Assembly: GCF_001298265.1 (NCBI RefSeq)
Contig: NZ_LGSZ01000048.1
Location: 395,652 to 459,651, forward strand
Length of the DNA: 64,000 nt
Origin: Allobosea vaviloviae
GTDB taxonomy: Bacteria > Pseudomonadota > Alphaproteobacteria > Rhizobiales > Beijerinckiaceae
Direction of reading: 5' to 3'
Below, piece after piece: positions 1 to 7,953 of this stretch (the stretch's first letter is position 1; every line of letters starts with the position of its first letter). The notes below the pieces were generated by a model, which searched no databases, was not told the origin of the DNA, and worked only from the letters and a program-made list of their open reading frames with translations. A program made the position numbers and the translations under genes.

Positions 1-138
1 AATGCGGCAGATCCGGTGCTGGCGCTGGTTCCGGCCGAGCGGCGCGAGACGCTGATCGCCAAGCGCGATGAGAATGGCGTCTATCGCTTCGACATCCGCC
101 TGCAGGGCGAGGGCGAGACGGCGTTCTTCGCGGCGTGA
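1..138 (+). CDS. pcaG: Protocatechuate 3,4-dioxygenase alpha subunit, C-terminal end (partial)
   Basis: An open frame runs in from the left edge and stops at TGA 136-138, giving the last 45 residues of a protein. The tail contains RFDIRLQGEGET followed by FFAA. That closely resembles the C-terminus of protocatechuate 3,4-dioxygenase alpha chains, which commonly end in RFDIRLQGEGETVFF plus a few residues. PcaG pairs with PcaH, which carries the iron ligands, and opens the ring of protocatechuate in the beta-ketoadipate pathway. The start and most of the protein lie outside the window, so the call rests on this short tail only. Confidence 0.72.
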   Translation, partial: NAADPVLALVPAERRETLIAKRDENGVYRFDIRLQGEGETAFFAA

Positions 139-145
139 ACCCTGG

Positions 146-229
146 TCGTCATGCCCGGGCTTGACCCGGGCATCTCTCGCAGGAGATTCTCAGGCTCTGC
201 GCTACGCTTCGCCCGAGAATGACGGGAGC
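146..229. repeat. Intergenic palindromic mosaic repeat, copy 1
   Basis: The block reads GTCATGCCCGGGCTTGAC, then CCGGGCATCTC, and later GCTTCGCCCGAGAATGAC. It therefore contains a self-complementary CCCGGGC...CCCGGG core and a second arm. The same layout (GTCAT, palindromic core, linker with GAGATTCTC or similar, ending ATGAC) recurs in six other gaps of this window. It sits between pcaG and dgoK. Confidence 0.75.
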
Positions 230-255
230 GTCAGCAACCAGCCGGAGCCCTTCCC

Positions 256-1152
256 ATGCCCAGACCCCTGATCGCTCTCGACTGGGGCACGACGCGCGCT
301 CGCGCCTTCCTGATCTCGGAATCCGGTGAGGTCCTTGAGCGCCGCAGCGCCGATCAGGGCATCCAGTCGGTTCCTCCAGGCGGTTTTCCGGCGGCTTTCG
401 ATGCGATCGCGGGCGATCTGCGCCGAGCCTCGCCCGATGCGGCCATCGTGCTCGCCGGCATGGTCGGCAGCCGCAATGGCTGGATCGAAGCGCATTACGT
501 CGCCTGCCCGGCCTCGCCCGAGGAGATCGCCGCCGCCGGCATGAAGGTCACGCTGGCGGACGGATCGCCCGCGACCATCCTGCCCGGCCTCTCCTGCGAC
601 GAGGGCGCCTTCGACGTGATGCGCGGCGAGGAGACGCTGATCGTCGGCCTGCGCCTCGCAGATGGCATCGCCTGCCTGCCGGGCACCCATTCGAAATGGG
701 CGCGGATCGAGGGCGGCCGCATCACCCGCTTCGCCAGCTTCATGACCGGCGAAATCTATGGCCTGCTGCGGCAGCATTCGATCCTGTCGCGGTTGGCACA
801 AGAGCCCTCGGGCGATGATGCGGCGCGCGGGACCGCGGACGGGCTCGCCGCTGCCGCCCGCCCCGGTGGCCTGCTCAACACGGCCTTCGCATCACGTTCG
901 GAGGTCCTGGCCGGCCGCCTGCCGGGCGGCGCGGTCGGCCCCTATCTCTCAGCGCTGCTGGTCGGCCATGAGGTCGCGGGCGCGCAGGCGCTGCTCGGCC
1001 GCAGCGACACCGTCCATCTCGTCGCCGACGGCGCGCTGGCGCAAAGCTATGGCGCGGCGCTTGCGGCAGCCGGGATCGCGGCGACGCTGACGACGCCGGA
1101 GGCGGCCTTCATCGCCGGCGTTCGTCGGCTCTTTGAAAGTGTGTCAGCATGA
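256..1152 (+). CDS. dgoK: 2-dehydro-3-deoxygalactonokinase (DgoK family)
   Basis: 298 aa, a normal length for DgoK, which phosphorylates 2-keto-3-deoxygalactonate in De Ley-Doudoroff type galactonate catabolism. The N-terminal phosphate-binding loop ALDWGTTRARAFL (residues 7-19) is of the sugar-kinase/actin-fold type. GMVGSRNGW lies near 68-76 and the family signature LPGTHSKW at 141-148. The start at 256 follows a GGAG at moderate distance. The stop overlaps the next kinase by 4 bp (ATGA), so the two are translationally coupled. No dgoA aldolase is next to it here, so the pathway role is inferred from the family alone. Confidence 0.88.
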   Translation: MPRPLIALDWGTTRARAFLISESGEVLERRSADQGIQSVPPGGFPAAFDAIAGDLRRASPDAAIVLAGMVGSRNGWIEAHYVACPASPEEIAAAGMKVTLADGSPATILPGLSCDEGAFDVMRGEETLIVGLRLADGIACLPGTHSKWARIEGGRITRFASFMTGEIYGLLRQHSILSRLAQEPSGDDAARGTADGLAAAARPGGLLNTAFASRSEVLAGRLPGGAVGPYLSALLVGHEVAGAQALLGRSDTVHLVADGALAQSYGAALAAAGIAATLTTPEAAFIAGVRRLFESVSA

Positions 1153-2057
1153 TCGTGGTCTTCGGCTCGCTCAATGTCGATCTGGTCACGGCCGTCGAGC
1201 GCCTGCCCGGCGCGGGCGAGACGGTGATCGGCCCGGCCTATGAGCTCCATCCGGGCGGCAAGGGCGCCAACCAGGCGCTCGCGGCCCGCCGTGCCGGAGC
1301 CGAGGTCGTGCTGGTCGGCGCGGTCGGGCGCGACGGCTTCGCCGACATCGCGCTGTCGCTGCTCGCGGCTGACGGGGTCGATCTGTCCGATGTCGCCCGC
1401 GTCGAGGCGCCCACCGGCGCTGCCTTCATCGCGGTCGATGCCGCAGGCTCGAACCAGATCGTCGTCGCGGCAGGGGCGAATGCGCTCGCCCGTGCAGATG
1501 CCTTGGCCAGTCTGTCGCTGGGCGAAGGCGACATCCTGCTGCTGCAACGCGAGGTTCCCGAAGCGGAATGCCTGGTAGCGGCGCGGAGGATGAAGCGTGC
1601 CGGCGGCCGCGTCATCCTGAACCTCGCCCCAGCCGGACCACCCGCGGACGAATTGCTCGACTGCCTCGATATCCTGATCGTCAATGAGCACGAGGCGCTC
1701 GTCCTGGCGCAATCCCTCGGCTGGCTCGAGCGCGAGCCCGATGCGATCGCCAGACGCTGCGACGCCGAGCGTGGAATCGCCTGCATCGCGACGCTGGGGG
1801 CGGACGGCGCCGTGGGCTGGCATGGCGGCGTCTGCCGCAGGCTTGCCGCACCCACTGTTGCGGTCGTGGATACGGTCGCGGCGGGCGACAGCTTCACCGG
1901 CGCCTTCGCCGCCGCGCTCTCGGCCGGTTTTGGCTTTTCAGGCGCGCTGCAGCGCGGTCTCGCGGCCGGATCGCTCGCCTGCACGGTGGCGGGGGCGCAG
2001 CCCAGCGTGCCGCGTCGAGAGGCGATCGAGGCCATGGTCGGACAATCGTTCCTTTAG
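1149..2057 (+). CDS. rbsK: Ribokinase-like PfkB family sugar kinase
   Basis: 302 aa. PfkB signature 1 is clear as GGKGANQA (36-43), the form typical of ribokinases, and the VNE motif lies at 178-180. The C-terminal signature is DTVAAGDSFTGAF (241-253). It keeps the catalytic Asp247, but Ala245 replaces the first Gly of the usual GAGD anion-hole motif. The gene overlaps dgoK by 4 bp (ATGA), so the two kinases are probably co-expressed. Ribose is the default substrate by family. A partner role in sugar-acid catabolism is possible because of dgoK, and the sequence cannot decide. Confidence 0.82.
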   Translation: MIVVFGSLNVDLVTAVERLPGAGETVIGPAYELHPGGKGANQALAARRAGAEVVLVGAVGRDGFADIALSLLAADGVDLSDVARVEAPTGAAFIAVDAAGSNQIVVAAGANALARADALASLSLGEGDILLLQREVPEAECLVAARRMKRAGGRVILNLAPAGPPADELLDCLDILIVNEHEALVLAQSLGWLEREPDAIARRCDAERGIACIATLGADGAVGWHGGVCRRLAAPTVAVVDTVAAGDSFTGAFAAALSAGFGFSGALQRGLAAGSLACTVAGAQPSVPRREAIEAMVGQSFL

Positions 2058-2238
2058 CGCCGGGATCAGTGCTGCCATCCTCGTCGTCTCGCGCCATGCG
2101 GCAAGCCCGCGTTAAGTCTGTTTCCCTCGCGCGGGCGCCAAGGCAGGCAAATGGCCGAATCCGAGCGTGCCTCTTCACCCTTCGGCAGGGACTGCCCGTC
2201 ATCGTTTCCGCAAGGTCACTGGTGGAGACAAGGTCGCG

Positions 2239-2805
2239 ATGGGCCAAAGGCCGATCATCTGGGCGCTGGGCGTTGTCGCCATGGCATCGATCAGCGCGCT
2301 GGGCTACGGGCCGAGGCTGGCCCGCCTCGTCGGCATGGACGAACCCCAAAGCGCGGCCTCGGTCACAGCCGCCAGCCCGGCCTCGGGCGCTCGCCCCGAG
2401 GCGGGCAAGACCAGCACTTCCAAGCCGGCGGAGCCTCCGACCCTCACCGTCGCCGCGGATTATCGCGGCCATTACGTCGTTCATCCCTCGATCGACAATT
2501 TCCGAATCCAGATGCTGGTCGATACCGGGGCGAGCCTCGTCGCGCTGACGGCGAAGGATGCGCGTGCGCTTGGCATCCAGCTGTCCTCGGCTGACTACAA
2601 AATGTCGCTCAACACCGCCAACGGCACGGTCCGCGGGGCGCGCGTCAATCTGCGGGAGGTCAGGCTCGGCTCGATCCTCGTGCGCAATGTCGAGGCCGTC
2701 GTCCTGCCGGAAGGCGCGCTCTCGATGAGCCTGCTCGGCACCTCCTTCCTCGGCAAGCTCAGGGGCTACGAGGTCCAGACCGGCCGCATGGTCCTGCGCG
2801 GCTGA
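2239..2805 (+). CDS. Retropepsin-like aspartic protease (TIGR02281 / clan AA type)
   Basis: 188 aa from ATG 2239, preceded by GGAG and AAGG. An in-frame ATG at 2167 would add 24 residues without signal-like character. One N-terminal membrane helix (about 5-22) is followed by a Ala/Ser/Pro-rich linker to about 70. The protease domain carries the active-site VDTGAS (94-99) and a second conserved hydrophobic stretch ending LLGTSFLGKL. Like retropepsins it has a single DTG and should work as a dimer. The helix suggests a periplasm-facing anchored enzyme. Substrates of this alphaproteobacterial family are not established. Confidence 0.82.
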   Translation: MGQRPIIWALGVVAMASISALGYGPRLARLVGMDEPQSAASVTAASPASGARPEAGKTSTSKPAEPPTLTVAADYRGHYVVHPSIDNFRIQMLVDTGASLVALTAKDARALGIQLSSADYKMSLNTANGTVRGARVNLREVRLGSILVRNVEAVVLPEGALSMSLLGTSFLGKLRGYEVQTGRMVLRG

Positions 2806-2934
2806 GGCCACCCAGATCGGCAGCCGCGAGTCTCGTTCCCATCGCGGCCGCGATTAGCTATGGCAGGACGTCGTTGTTGCGTCGCAACATCATCCCTATC
2901 ATGCTGCAGCGCCACAGCCTGCCAAGCTCCCGCC

Positions 2935-4446
2935 ATGGATGACCCGATGTTTCCCAAGCCGCTGCCCGAGCTGTTTCCCAACACCTTCGCCTATGAATCC
3001 CTGCCGATGGTGAAGCCGACCGGTTTTCGGGAATACGATGCGCGCTGGTTCTTCGGCGAGGAATTGAACCTGATGGGCGTCCAGGCCGTGGGCATGGGGC
3101 TGGGCACGCTGATCCGCCGCATGGGCATCACGCCGGAGATCGTCACCGGCCATGATTTCCGCGGCTATTCCTCCTCGATCAAGATGGCGCTGGTCACCGG
3201 GCTGATGGCGGCCGGCTGCAAGGTCCACGATATCGGGCTTGCCATGTCGCCGATGGCCTATTTCGCCCAGTTCGCGCTGGACGTGCCCTGCGTCGCGATG
3301 GTCACCGCTTCGCATAACGACAATGGCTGGACAGGGATCAAGATGGGCGCCGCGCGTCCCGTCACCTTCGGTCCGGAGGAAATGAGTGCGCTCAAGGAGA
3401 TCGTGCTCACCGGCGATTTCGACCTCGTCGGCGGCGGCTCCTATGTCTTCGTGCCCGATTTCCCGGCGGTCTACATCAAGGACCTGACCGACCGGCCGAA
3501 GATCAAGCGCAAGCTCAAGGTCATCGCCGCTTGCGGCAACGGCACGGCCGGCGCATTCGCACCGCAGATTCTTGAGGCGCTCGGCTGCGAGGTCATCCCG
3601 ATGGATGCCGAGCTCGACCACACCTTCCCGCGCTACAATCCCAATCCCGAAGACATGAAGATGCTCCACGCCATGGCGGATGCCGTGAAGGAGCATGGCG
3701 CCGACATCGCGCTCGGCTTCGACGGCGATGGCGACCGCTGCGGCGTCGTCGACAACCATGGCGAGGAGATCTTCGCCGACAAGATCGGGGTGATGCTGGC
3801 GCGCGACCTCGGCAAGCTGCATCCGGGCGCGCAGTTCGTCGTCGACGTGAAATCGACCGGCCTGTTCGACACCGATCCCGAACTCCAGGCGCTCGGCGTC
3901 AGGACCGACTACTGGAAGACCGGGCATTCCTACATCAAGCGCCGGGTGCGGGACCTGAATGCGCTCGCCGGTTTCGAGAAGTCGGGCCACTTCTTCTTCA
4001 ACGCGCCGGTCGGCCGCGGCTATGACGACGGCGTCGTCACCGCCATCGCGATCATCGACATGCTCGACCGCAATCCGGGCAAGTCGATGGCCGAACTCTA
4101 TGCTGCCGTGCCGAAGACCTGGGGCACGCCGACGATGGCGGCCAAATGCGCCGACGAAATCAAGTATCAGGTCAGCGAGCGCTTCACTGGGGCGATCGAG
4201 GCGCTGCGGGCCGCGGGCGGCAGCATCGCCGGTCAGCCGATCCGCGACGTCATCACCGTGAACGGCGTGCGCGTCGTCAACAGCGATGGCACCTGGGGCC
4301 TGGTCAGGGCGTCCTCGAACAAGCCGGAACTGGTCGTGGTCTGCGAGAGCCCTGTCTCGGAAGCGCGCATGCGCGAGATGTTCGCCGCCATCGACGGCCT
4401 GCTGCGCCAGAACCCGGAAGTCGGCGCCTACAACCAGACGATCTGA
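2935..4446 (+). CDS. Phosphomannomutase/phosphoglucomutase (alpha-D-phosphohexomutase family)
   Basis: About 503 aa from ATG 2935; ATG 2947 (MFPKPLPELFP) is an equally good start and neither has a strong ribosome site. The phosphoserine loop is TASHNDNGWTG (Ser126), the Mg-binding loop is DGDGDR (263-268), and the C-terminal phosphate-binding region is SNKPELVV. The family interconverts hexose-6- and hexose-1-phosphates for nucleotide-sugar and polysaccharide synthesis. The ASHNDNGW loop differs from the common ASHNP, as in the long rhizobial ManB group. The gene stands alone, with the convergent TadE-like gene downstream. Confidence 0.88.
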   Translation: MDDPMFPKPLPELFPNTFAYESLPMVKPTGFREYDARWFFGEELNLMGVQAVGMGLGTLIRRMGITPEIVTGHDFRGYSSSIKMALVTGLMAAGCKVHDIGLAMSPMAYFAQFALDVPCVAMVTASHNDNGWTGIKMGAARPVTFGPEEMSALKEIVLTGDFDLVGGGSYVFVPDFPAVYIKDLTDRPKIKRKLKVIAACGNGTAGAFAPQILEALGCEVIPMDAELDHTFPRYNPNPEDMKMLHAMADAVKEHGADIALGFDGDGDRCGVVDNHGEEIFADKIGVMLARDLGKLHPGAQFVVDVKSTGLFDTDPELQALGVRTDYWKTGHSYIKRRVRDLNALAGFEKSGHFFFNAPVGRGYDDGVVTAIAIIDMLDRNPGKSMAELYAAVPKTWGTPTMAAKCADEIKYQVSERFTGAIEALRAAGGSIAGQPIRDVITVNGVRVVNSDGTWGLVRASSNKPELVVVCESPVSEARMREMFAAIDGLLRQNPEVGAYNQTI

Positions 4447-4467
4447 GGGTAGCGTCCGTCCTGAGGC

Positions 4468-5103
4468 TCAGCTGAACCCGGGGCACATCGCGACGCCGGC
4501 GCGCTCGACCTGCTCGATGCTGGCCGAGCCGCCGGCCTTGCCGAGGCGCGGGCGCATATAGATCGGCGAGCCGCCGATGGTGATCGCGCCGCCCTTGATG
4601 ATCCAGCCGACGACGGGGGTGAAGTCGTAACTGGTCTGCGCCATCATGATCGACGTGTTGGGCAGGCGCACATCGGCGGGGATGGTGACGGTCGTCCCGC
4701 GCGCCAGCTTGGTCGAATTGCGCTGCTCGCTCCAGCAGACCTTGGCGACGCCGGCGCTGTCGATGACGATGTGGTGGACCGACATCTTCGGCGCCACGCT
4801 CGTGAACGGCATCATAACGGTCTGTGCCGCGTCGAAGATGTTGCTCATCTCGGTGTTGGAGATCGTGCTGGCCTGCGCCGTCAGATCGACCAGCGAGCGG
4901 GTCAGCTGCGTGACCTTGCGGTCGATCATGATCGCCTGGCCGGTTTCGACGATGCCGAAATAGATCGCCAGCATCGCCGGCATGATCATGGCGAACTCGA
5001 CCGCCGCAACGCCGCGACGGTTGGAGCCGAACCGGCGGGCCAGACGCCGCAGTGCGGCCCGGTTGCGGCTTGGGGAAAAGGCGCGCGTCATTGGGAACCT
5101 CAT
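4468..5103 (-). CDS. TadE-like minor pseudopilin
   Basis: 211 aa. A basic N-terminus is followed by the TadE/pseudopilin motif GVAAVEFAMIMPAMLAIYF (31-49), with the Glu that prepilin-peptidase substrates carry next to a single hydrophobic helix. The rest is a soluble, probably periplasmic domain with Cys near both ends (VCW, MCPGFS). It overlaps the upstream TadE-like gene by 4 bp, so the pair forms an operon. In Tad systems such proteins are processed by the prepilin peptidase and help Flp pilus assembly. No von Willebrand A domain is present, so it is not a long TadG. Confidence 0.82.
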   Translation of the reverse strand: MRFPMTRAFSPSRNRAALRRLARRFGSNRRGVAAVEFAMIMPAMLAIYFGIVETGQAIMIDRKVTQLTRSLVDLTAQASTISNTEMSNIFDAAQTVMMPFTSVAPKMSVHHIVIDSAGVAKVCWSEQRNSTKLARGTTVTIPADVRLPNTSIMMAQTSYDFTPVVGWIIKGGAITIGGSPIYMRPRLGKAGGSASIEQVERAGVAMCPGFS

Positions 5104-5720
5104 GTCGCGGGCGCGTTGAAGGGTTCGGTCCGGAACGTCGCAGAGGCGACGATGCCGCGGCGGCCGGAGCCGATATTGACCAGGCTCTGGCTCCAGGTGG
5201 TGAAGTACAGCTGGTATTCGAGCACGGCACGGACGACCACGATCTGGCTGGGCTGCGGCTGGTTATAGCCAAAGCCTGTCGTGTTGAGGCCGCCGGCGCT
5301 GATCGGATTGCTGCCGTCCACGCCGGTCTTGGCACCGGCGAAGGAGGAGTACGTCCTGACGTCGATCACAAGTTTGGAACAGTCCACCATGCTGGTCGCC
5401 GCAGCGCAGACATCCTCGCGGAACTTGACGGTATTTTGCGCGCCGTTGCCCGTGTAGCGGGTTTGCGACTCGCCGGTGAGCAGTCTGCGCGAGGTCTGCG
5501 ACACCGCCTCTTCGAGAACCTGGCTGGTCCAGAACATCAGGGCCGTTTCCATGATCGCGGCCAGCAGAATGAGGAACGGAAAGGCGATGAAGCCGAATTC
5601 GACCGCGGTCGCGCCGTTCTGCGAGCGCCGGAAGCGGGTGAGCAGTCGCAGCCGCCTCGGGGGAGCGGGCTTTGCGGCGACCGTCAAATCTGTGTCGATT
5701 GCAATCGGAGAAGATGTCAT
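5100..5720 (-). CDS. tadE: TadE-like pilus assembly protein
   Basis: 206 aa from ATG 5720; an in-frame start at 5801 would add 27 polar residues that overlap an inverted repeat, so it is less likely. The motif NGATAVEFGFIAFPFLILL lies about 37-55 residues in and is a classic TadE processing site plus helix. The rest is a periplasmic domain with two Cys (DVCAAATSMVDCSK) that could form a disulfide. It is the first gene of a two-gene minus-strand operon beside the main tad cluster. Confidence 0.85.
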   Translation of the reverse strand: MTSSPIAIDTDLTVAAKPAPPRRLRLLTRFRRSQNGATAVEFGFIAFPFLILLAAIMETALMFWTSQVLEEAVSQTSRRLLTGESQTRYTGNGAQNTVKFREDVCAAATSMVDCSKLVIDVRTYSSFAGAKTGVDGSNPISAGGLNTTGFGYNQPQPSQIVVVRAVLEYQLYFTTWSQSLVNIGSGRRGIVASATFRTEPFNAPAT

Positions 5721-5787
5721 GCGCGCTGGCGTCCGGTTGTCGCTTCGCAGATCCTCGCCGCGGGGCCGTCGAGCCGGCTTTCGCTGG

Positions 5788-5819
5788 CCGTGATCGGACA
5801 CGGCGTCGCCCGATCACGG
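5788..5819. repeat. Perfect 10-bp inverted repeat upstream of tadE
   Basis: CCGTGATCGG (5788-5797) and CCGATCACGG (5810-5819) are exact reverse complements around a 12-nt spacer. They lie about 70 bp before the tadE start, so they could be an operator or a 5' UTR hairpin. Confidence 0.6.
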
Positions 5820-5846
5820 CGATATTCATAGCGGCAAAGAATTTCT

Positions 5847-5894
5847 GATCCGTTAGGGCCGTTCTCGGCCGGGCCGAACCGTCGTTAACGGATC
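5847..5894. repeat. 9-bp inverted repeat in the tadE upstream region
   Basis: GATCCGTTA (5847-5855) is the exact reverse complement of TAACGGATC (5886-5894), with a GC-rich 30-nt interior. The right arm overlaps a CtrA-like site at 5885-5900. Confidence 0.5.
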
Positions 5895-5900
5895 GTTTAC
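5885..5900 (+). promoter_or_regulatory. CtrA-like site (TTAA-N7-TTTAC)
   Basis: The sequence TTAA CGGATCG TTTAC matches the alphaproteobacterial CtrA consensus TTAA-N7-TTAAC except for one base. It lies in the gap before tadE. CtrA controls pilus genes in Caulobacter. Binding here is inferred from sequence only. Confidence 0.45.
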
Positions 5901-6030
5901 CCTGTCGAACCTCGCCCATGGGACGCGACCCGAGGCGCCTGGAGCGGGGCTCCAAGGCAATCTGGCGCAGCAGCGTGCGGCCGTGCAGTGCGGGAGCCGG
6001 AATTGCGCAGCGAAAGGCGCGGCACGTGCC

Positions 6031-6555
6031 TCAGCGCTTGATCGCGCCCAGTGCGTTGCCGTTGCGGGTCGTTGCCTGCGAGCCGACCTCACCGAAATAT
6101 TTGGGAGCGTCGCCCAGCTGTACCGAGGGCTGACACTCCGGCGTGCAGGAATAGCTTTCCCGCTCGAGGCCGCGCTGCACCGTCAAGACGGAATTGGAAT
6201 CCGCGCCCACGCGCACGAGGGACTCCGCCAGCAGCGTGCCGCTGGCATCGAGCGCGATCAGGTTGGTGACGCCGAAGCTCTTGCCGGTGACGACCATGAT
6301 CCCGTTCTTCTGGATGGCGACGTCCGCGATGGCCGGGTTTCCGATGATGACGGTCTGCGCCTTCTCGGGCAGCCTCACGACCTTGGCGTGATCGACCAAG
6401 ACGACGACGCTTTCGATCTTGGTCGTCGGGGGAGCAGCGCCCGCCGGAGCCGCGCCGGCAGCCAGGATCATCCCGCATGCCGTCACGGCAAGCGCGTACT
6501 CCGCCCAAAACGAGCGTCGGCGGGCAACCCGTGCTGCGACCGAAAGAGTGGACAT
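6031..6555 (-). CDS. Pilus assembly protein with stand-alone secretin N-domain
   Basis: 174 aa with an Ala-rich signal sequence (about 20-41). The core KVVRLPEKAQTVIIGNPAIADV and the VTGKSFGVTNLIALD stretch that follows match the N-terminal domain of CpaC/RcpA secretins (pilus assembly N-terminal domain family), but no secretin pore domain follows. The full secretin cpaC lies 2 kb away and has the same domain (RSLIVELPRDAKEVFVANPK). Such single-domain proteins recur in alphaproteobacterial tad loci and probably work at the outer-membrane channel. The C-terminal part has two Cys (SCTPEC). Confidence 0.8.
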   Translation of the reverse strand: MSTLSVAARVARRRSFWAEYALAVTACGMILAAGAAPAGAAPPTTKIESVVVLVDHAKVVRLPEKAQTVIIGNPAIADVAIQKNGIMVVTGKSFGVTNLIALDASGTLLAESLVRVGADSNSVLTVQRGLERESYSCTPECQPSVQLGDAPKYFGEVGSQATTRNGNALGAIKR

Positions 6556-6969
6556 GGCGGTGCCTCAAGATTTCCGACAGCGACAGCAAAGCGCAAAATG
6601 ATGAATCAAACCCTAATCCAATCGTGCCGATGGGTTTGATCGGGACTGGCGAGGGGTGACCAAGGGAGAGGTATTAGCCAAACTACGGTGGCGAGATGCG
6701 CCGCGCATATGAATTCGCAGCGTTCGAGCCAATTACAGCGCCGCTTATATTGATATCAACTTGTATTCAATTTTCCACGCAGAGATGTATGTTTTAATTT
6801 ATCACGTAAATCCAGCGTTAACCATCGAAACGATGTTACGCCAGCGGGCCGAATTCTTCTTTCGGTTTAACCGATCGGCAAGGTGGGCGCGGTAATGTCC
6901 ATTTGTCGCTGACCGAAGCCGCTTCAGAGCACAGGCAGCTGTCAAACCGTGGTTCAAGAGGAGTTTCAC
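6556..6969. other. Long regulatory gap before flp with an AT-rich block
   Basis: This 414-bp gap separates the divergent secretin N-domain gene and flp. About 6690-6830 is clearly AT-rich against the GC-rich background, with runs such as TTATATTGATATCAACTTG and ATGTTTTAATTTATCACG. I see no ORF with coding character. It probably holds the strong flp promoter and divergent control sites. Confidence 0.6.
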
Positions 6970-7134
6970 ATGACCAACGTTTTCGCTCGCTTCGTCAAGG
7001 ATGAGTCCGGCGCCACCGCCATCGAGTACGGCCTGATCGCGGCCCTGATCGCCGTCGTCTGCATCACCGTCTGGACGAACATCGGCACCAGCCTGTCGGC
7101 CAAGTTCACCGCGATCAACACCGGCCTGCAGTAA
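6970..7134 (+). CDS. flp: Flp family type IVb major pilin
   Basis: 54 aa from ATG 6970 with a strong ribosome site (GAGGAG, then 6 nt). An upstream in-frame GTG/ATG-like extension to 6949 is unnecessary. The prepilin processing motif is SGATAIEYGLIAALIAVV: cleavage after the Gly, Glu at mature position +5 and Tyr beside it, the hallmark of Flp pilins, followed by one hydrophobic helix. It is the pilus subunit exported by the Tad machine encoded downstream. A terminator follows directly, as expected for a pilin made in excess over the machine. Confidence 0.95.
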   Translation: MTNVFARFVKDESGATAIEYGLIAALIAVVCITVWTNIGTSLSAKFTAINTGLQ

Positions 7135-7179
7135 GATCCAGCGGGCGGGGCAAAGAAGCCCCCGCCACCGCAAGCCTGA

Positions 7180-7207
7180 ACGCCCCGGCTCGTCCGGGGC
7201 GTTTTGA
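7180..7207 (+). terminator. Rho-independent terminator after flp
   Basis: CGCCCCGG, loop CTCG, then CCGGGGCG and TTTTG: a strong GC stem with a short T run, 45 bp after the flp stop. It should uncouple pilin expression from cpaA onward. Confidence 0.85.
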
Positions 7208-7316
7208 TTCGAGGCGACCGACGCCGCCCCTGACTCGTCGAACGCAGTAAGGGTTTGGTGAGGCGCCTGCGGCAAAACTGCCTCCTCCACTGTCACCGCT
7301 CCCGAAGGGGACGTCC

Positions 7317-7829
7317 ATGTCGCTCCCGCTCATTGCCCTGCTCTTCGTCTTCCCCGCCGCCATGGCCTATGCGGCGGCCAGCGATCTCGTCTCGATGACG
7401 ATCTCGAACCGGCTCTGCCTCGTCCTGATGGTCACCTTCGCGGTCTGCGCCGCCATGCTCGGGCTCGGCTGGGTCGAACTCGGCTGGCATCTGGCAGCCG
7501 GCGGCCTCGTGCTCGTCGTCTGCTTCGGCATGTTCGCCGCGGGCTGGATCGGGGGCGGCGACGCCAAGCTTGCCGCGGTCACCGCGCTCTGGTTCGGTTT
7601 CGACCAGCTGATGCCTTATCTCATGGTCGCGGCGTTGGGCGGCGGCGTGCTGACCTTCGCCATGCTCAAGCTCCGCTCCGGCCCGTTGCCGGAGGTCGCG
7701 AGCGGCTGGTCCTGGGCGCGCCGGCTGCATTCACCGAAGGAGGGCGTGCCCTACGGCATCGCACTGGCCTTCGCGGCCCTGCTGGTGCTGCCCAGCACGA
7801 GCATCTGGCGCGCCGCCATTGGCGTTTGA
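7317..7829 (+). CDS. cpaA: Tad prepilin peptidase CpaA/TadV
   Basis: 170 aa integral membrane protein of the A24 aspartic peptidase family. Both catalytic Asp regions are visible: ASDLVSMTISN near 21-31 and the GGGDAKLAAV motif near 81-90 (GxGD type). About five to six hydrophobic helices are present. It cleaves the Flp prepilin and TadE-like pseudopilins at the inner membrane. It is the first gene of the plus-strand machine operon after the flp terminator. Confidence 0.9.
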   Translation: MSLPLIALLFVFPAAMAYAAASDLVSMTISNRLCLVLMVTFAVCAAMLGLGWVELGWHLAAGGLVLVVCFGMFAAGWIGGGDAKLAAVTALWFGFDQLMPYLMVAALGGGVLTFAMLKLRSGPLPEVASGWSWARRLHSPKEGVPYGIALAFAALLVLPSTSIWRAAIGV

Positions 7830-7878
7830 ACCCGCTGCAGCTGCGGAACCCGCGGACGTGAAAAAAAGATACGTCCGA

Positions 7879-7894
7879 TTAACCATAAGTTGAC
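7879..7894 (+). promoter_or_regulatory. CtrA-like site upstream of cpaB
   Basis: TTAA CCATAAG TTGAC: half-sites seven bases apart, one mismatch to TTAA-N7-TTAAC, 60 bp before the cpaB start in the only sizeable gap between cpaA and cpaB. It suggests cell-cycle control of cpaBCDEF-tadBC as in Caulobacter; this is inference. Confidence 0.5.
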
Positions 7895-7953
7895 GACTTC
7901 AGCGGCACGATCCTCGACGAGAGCCAAATGGGTTTGGCCGAGGGTCAGTCGCA

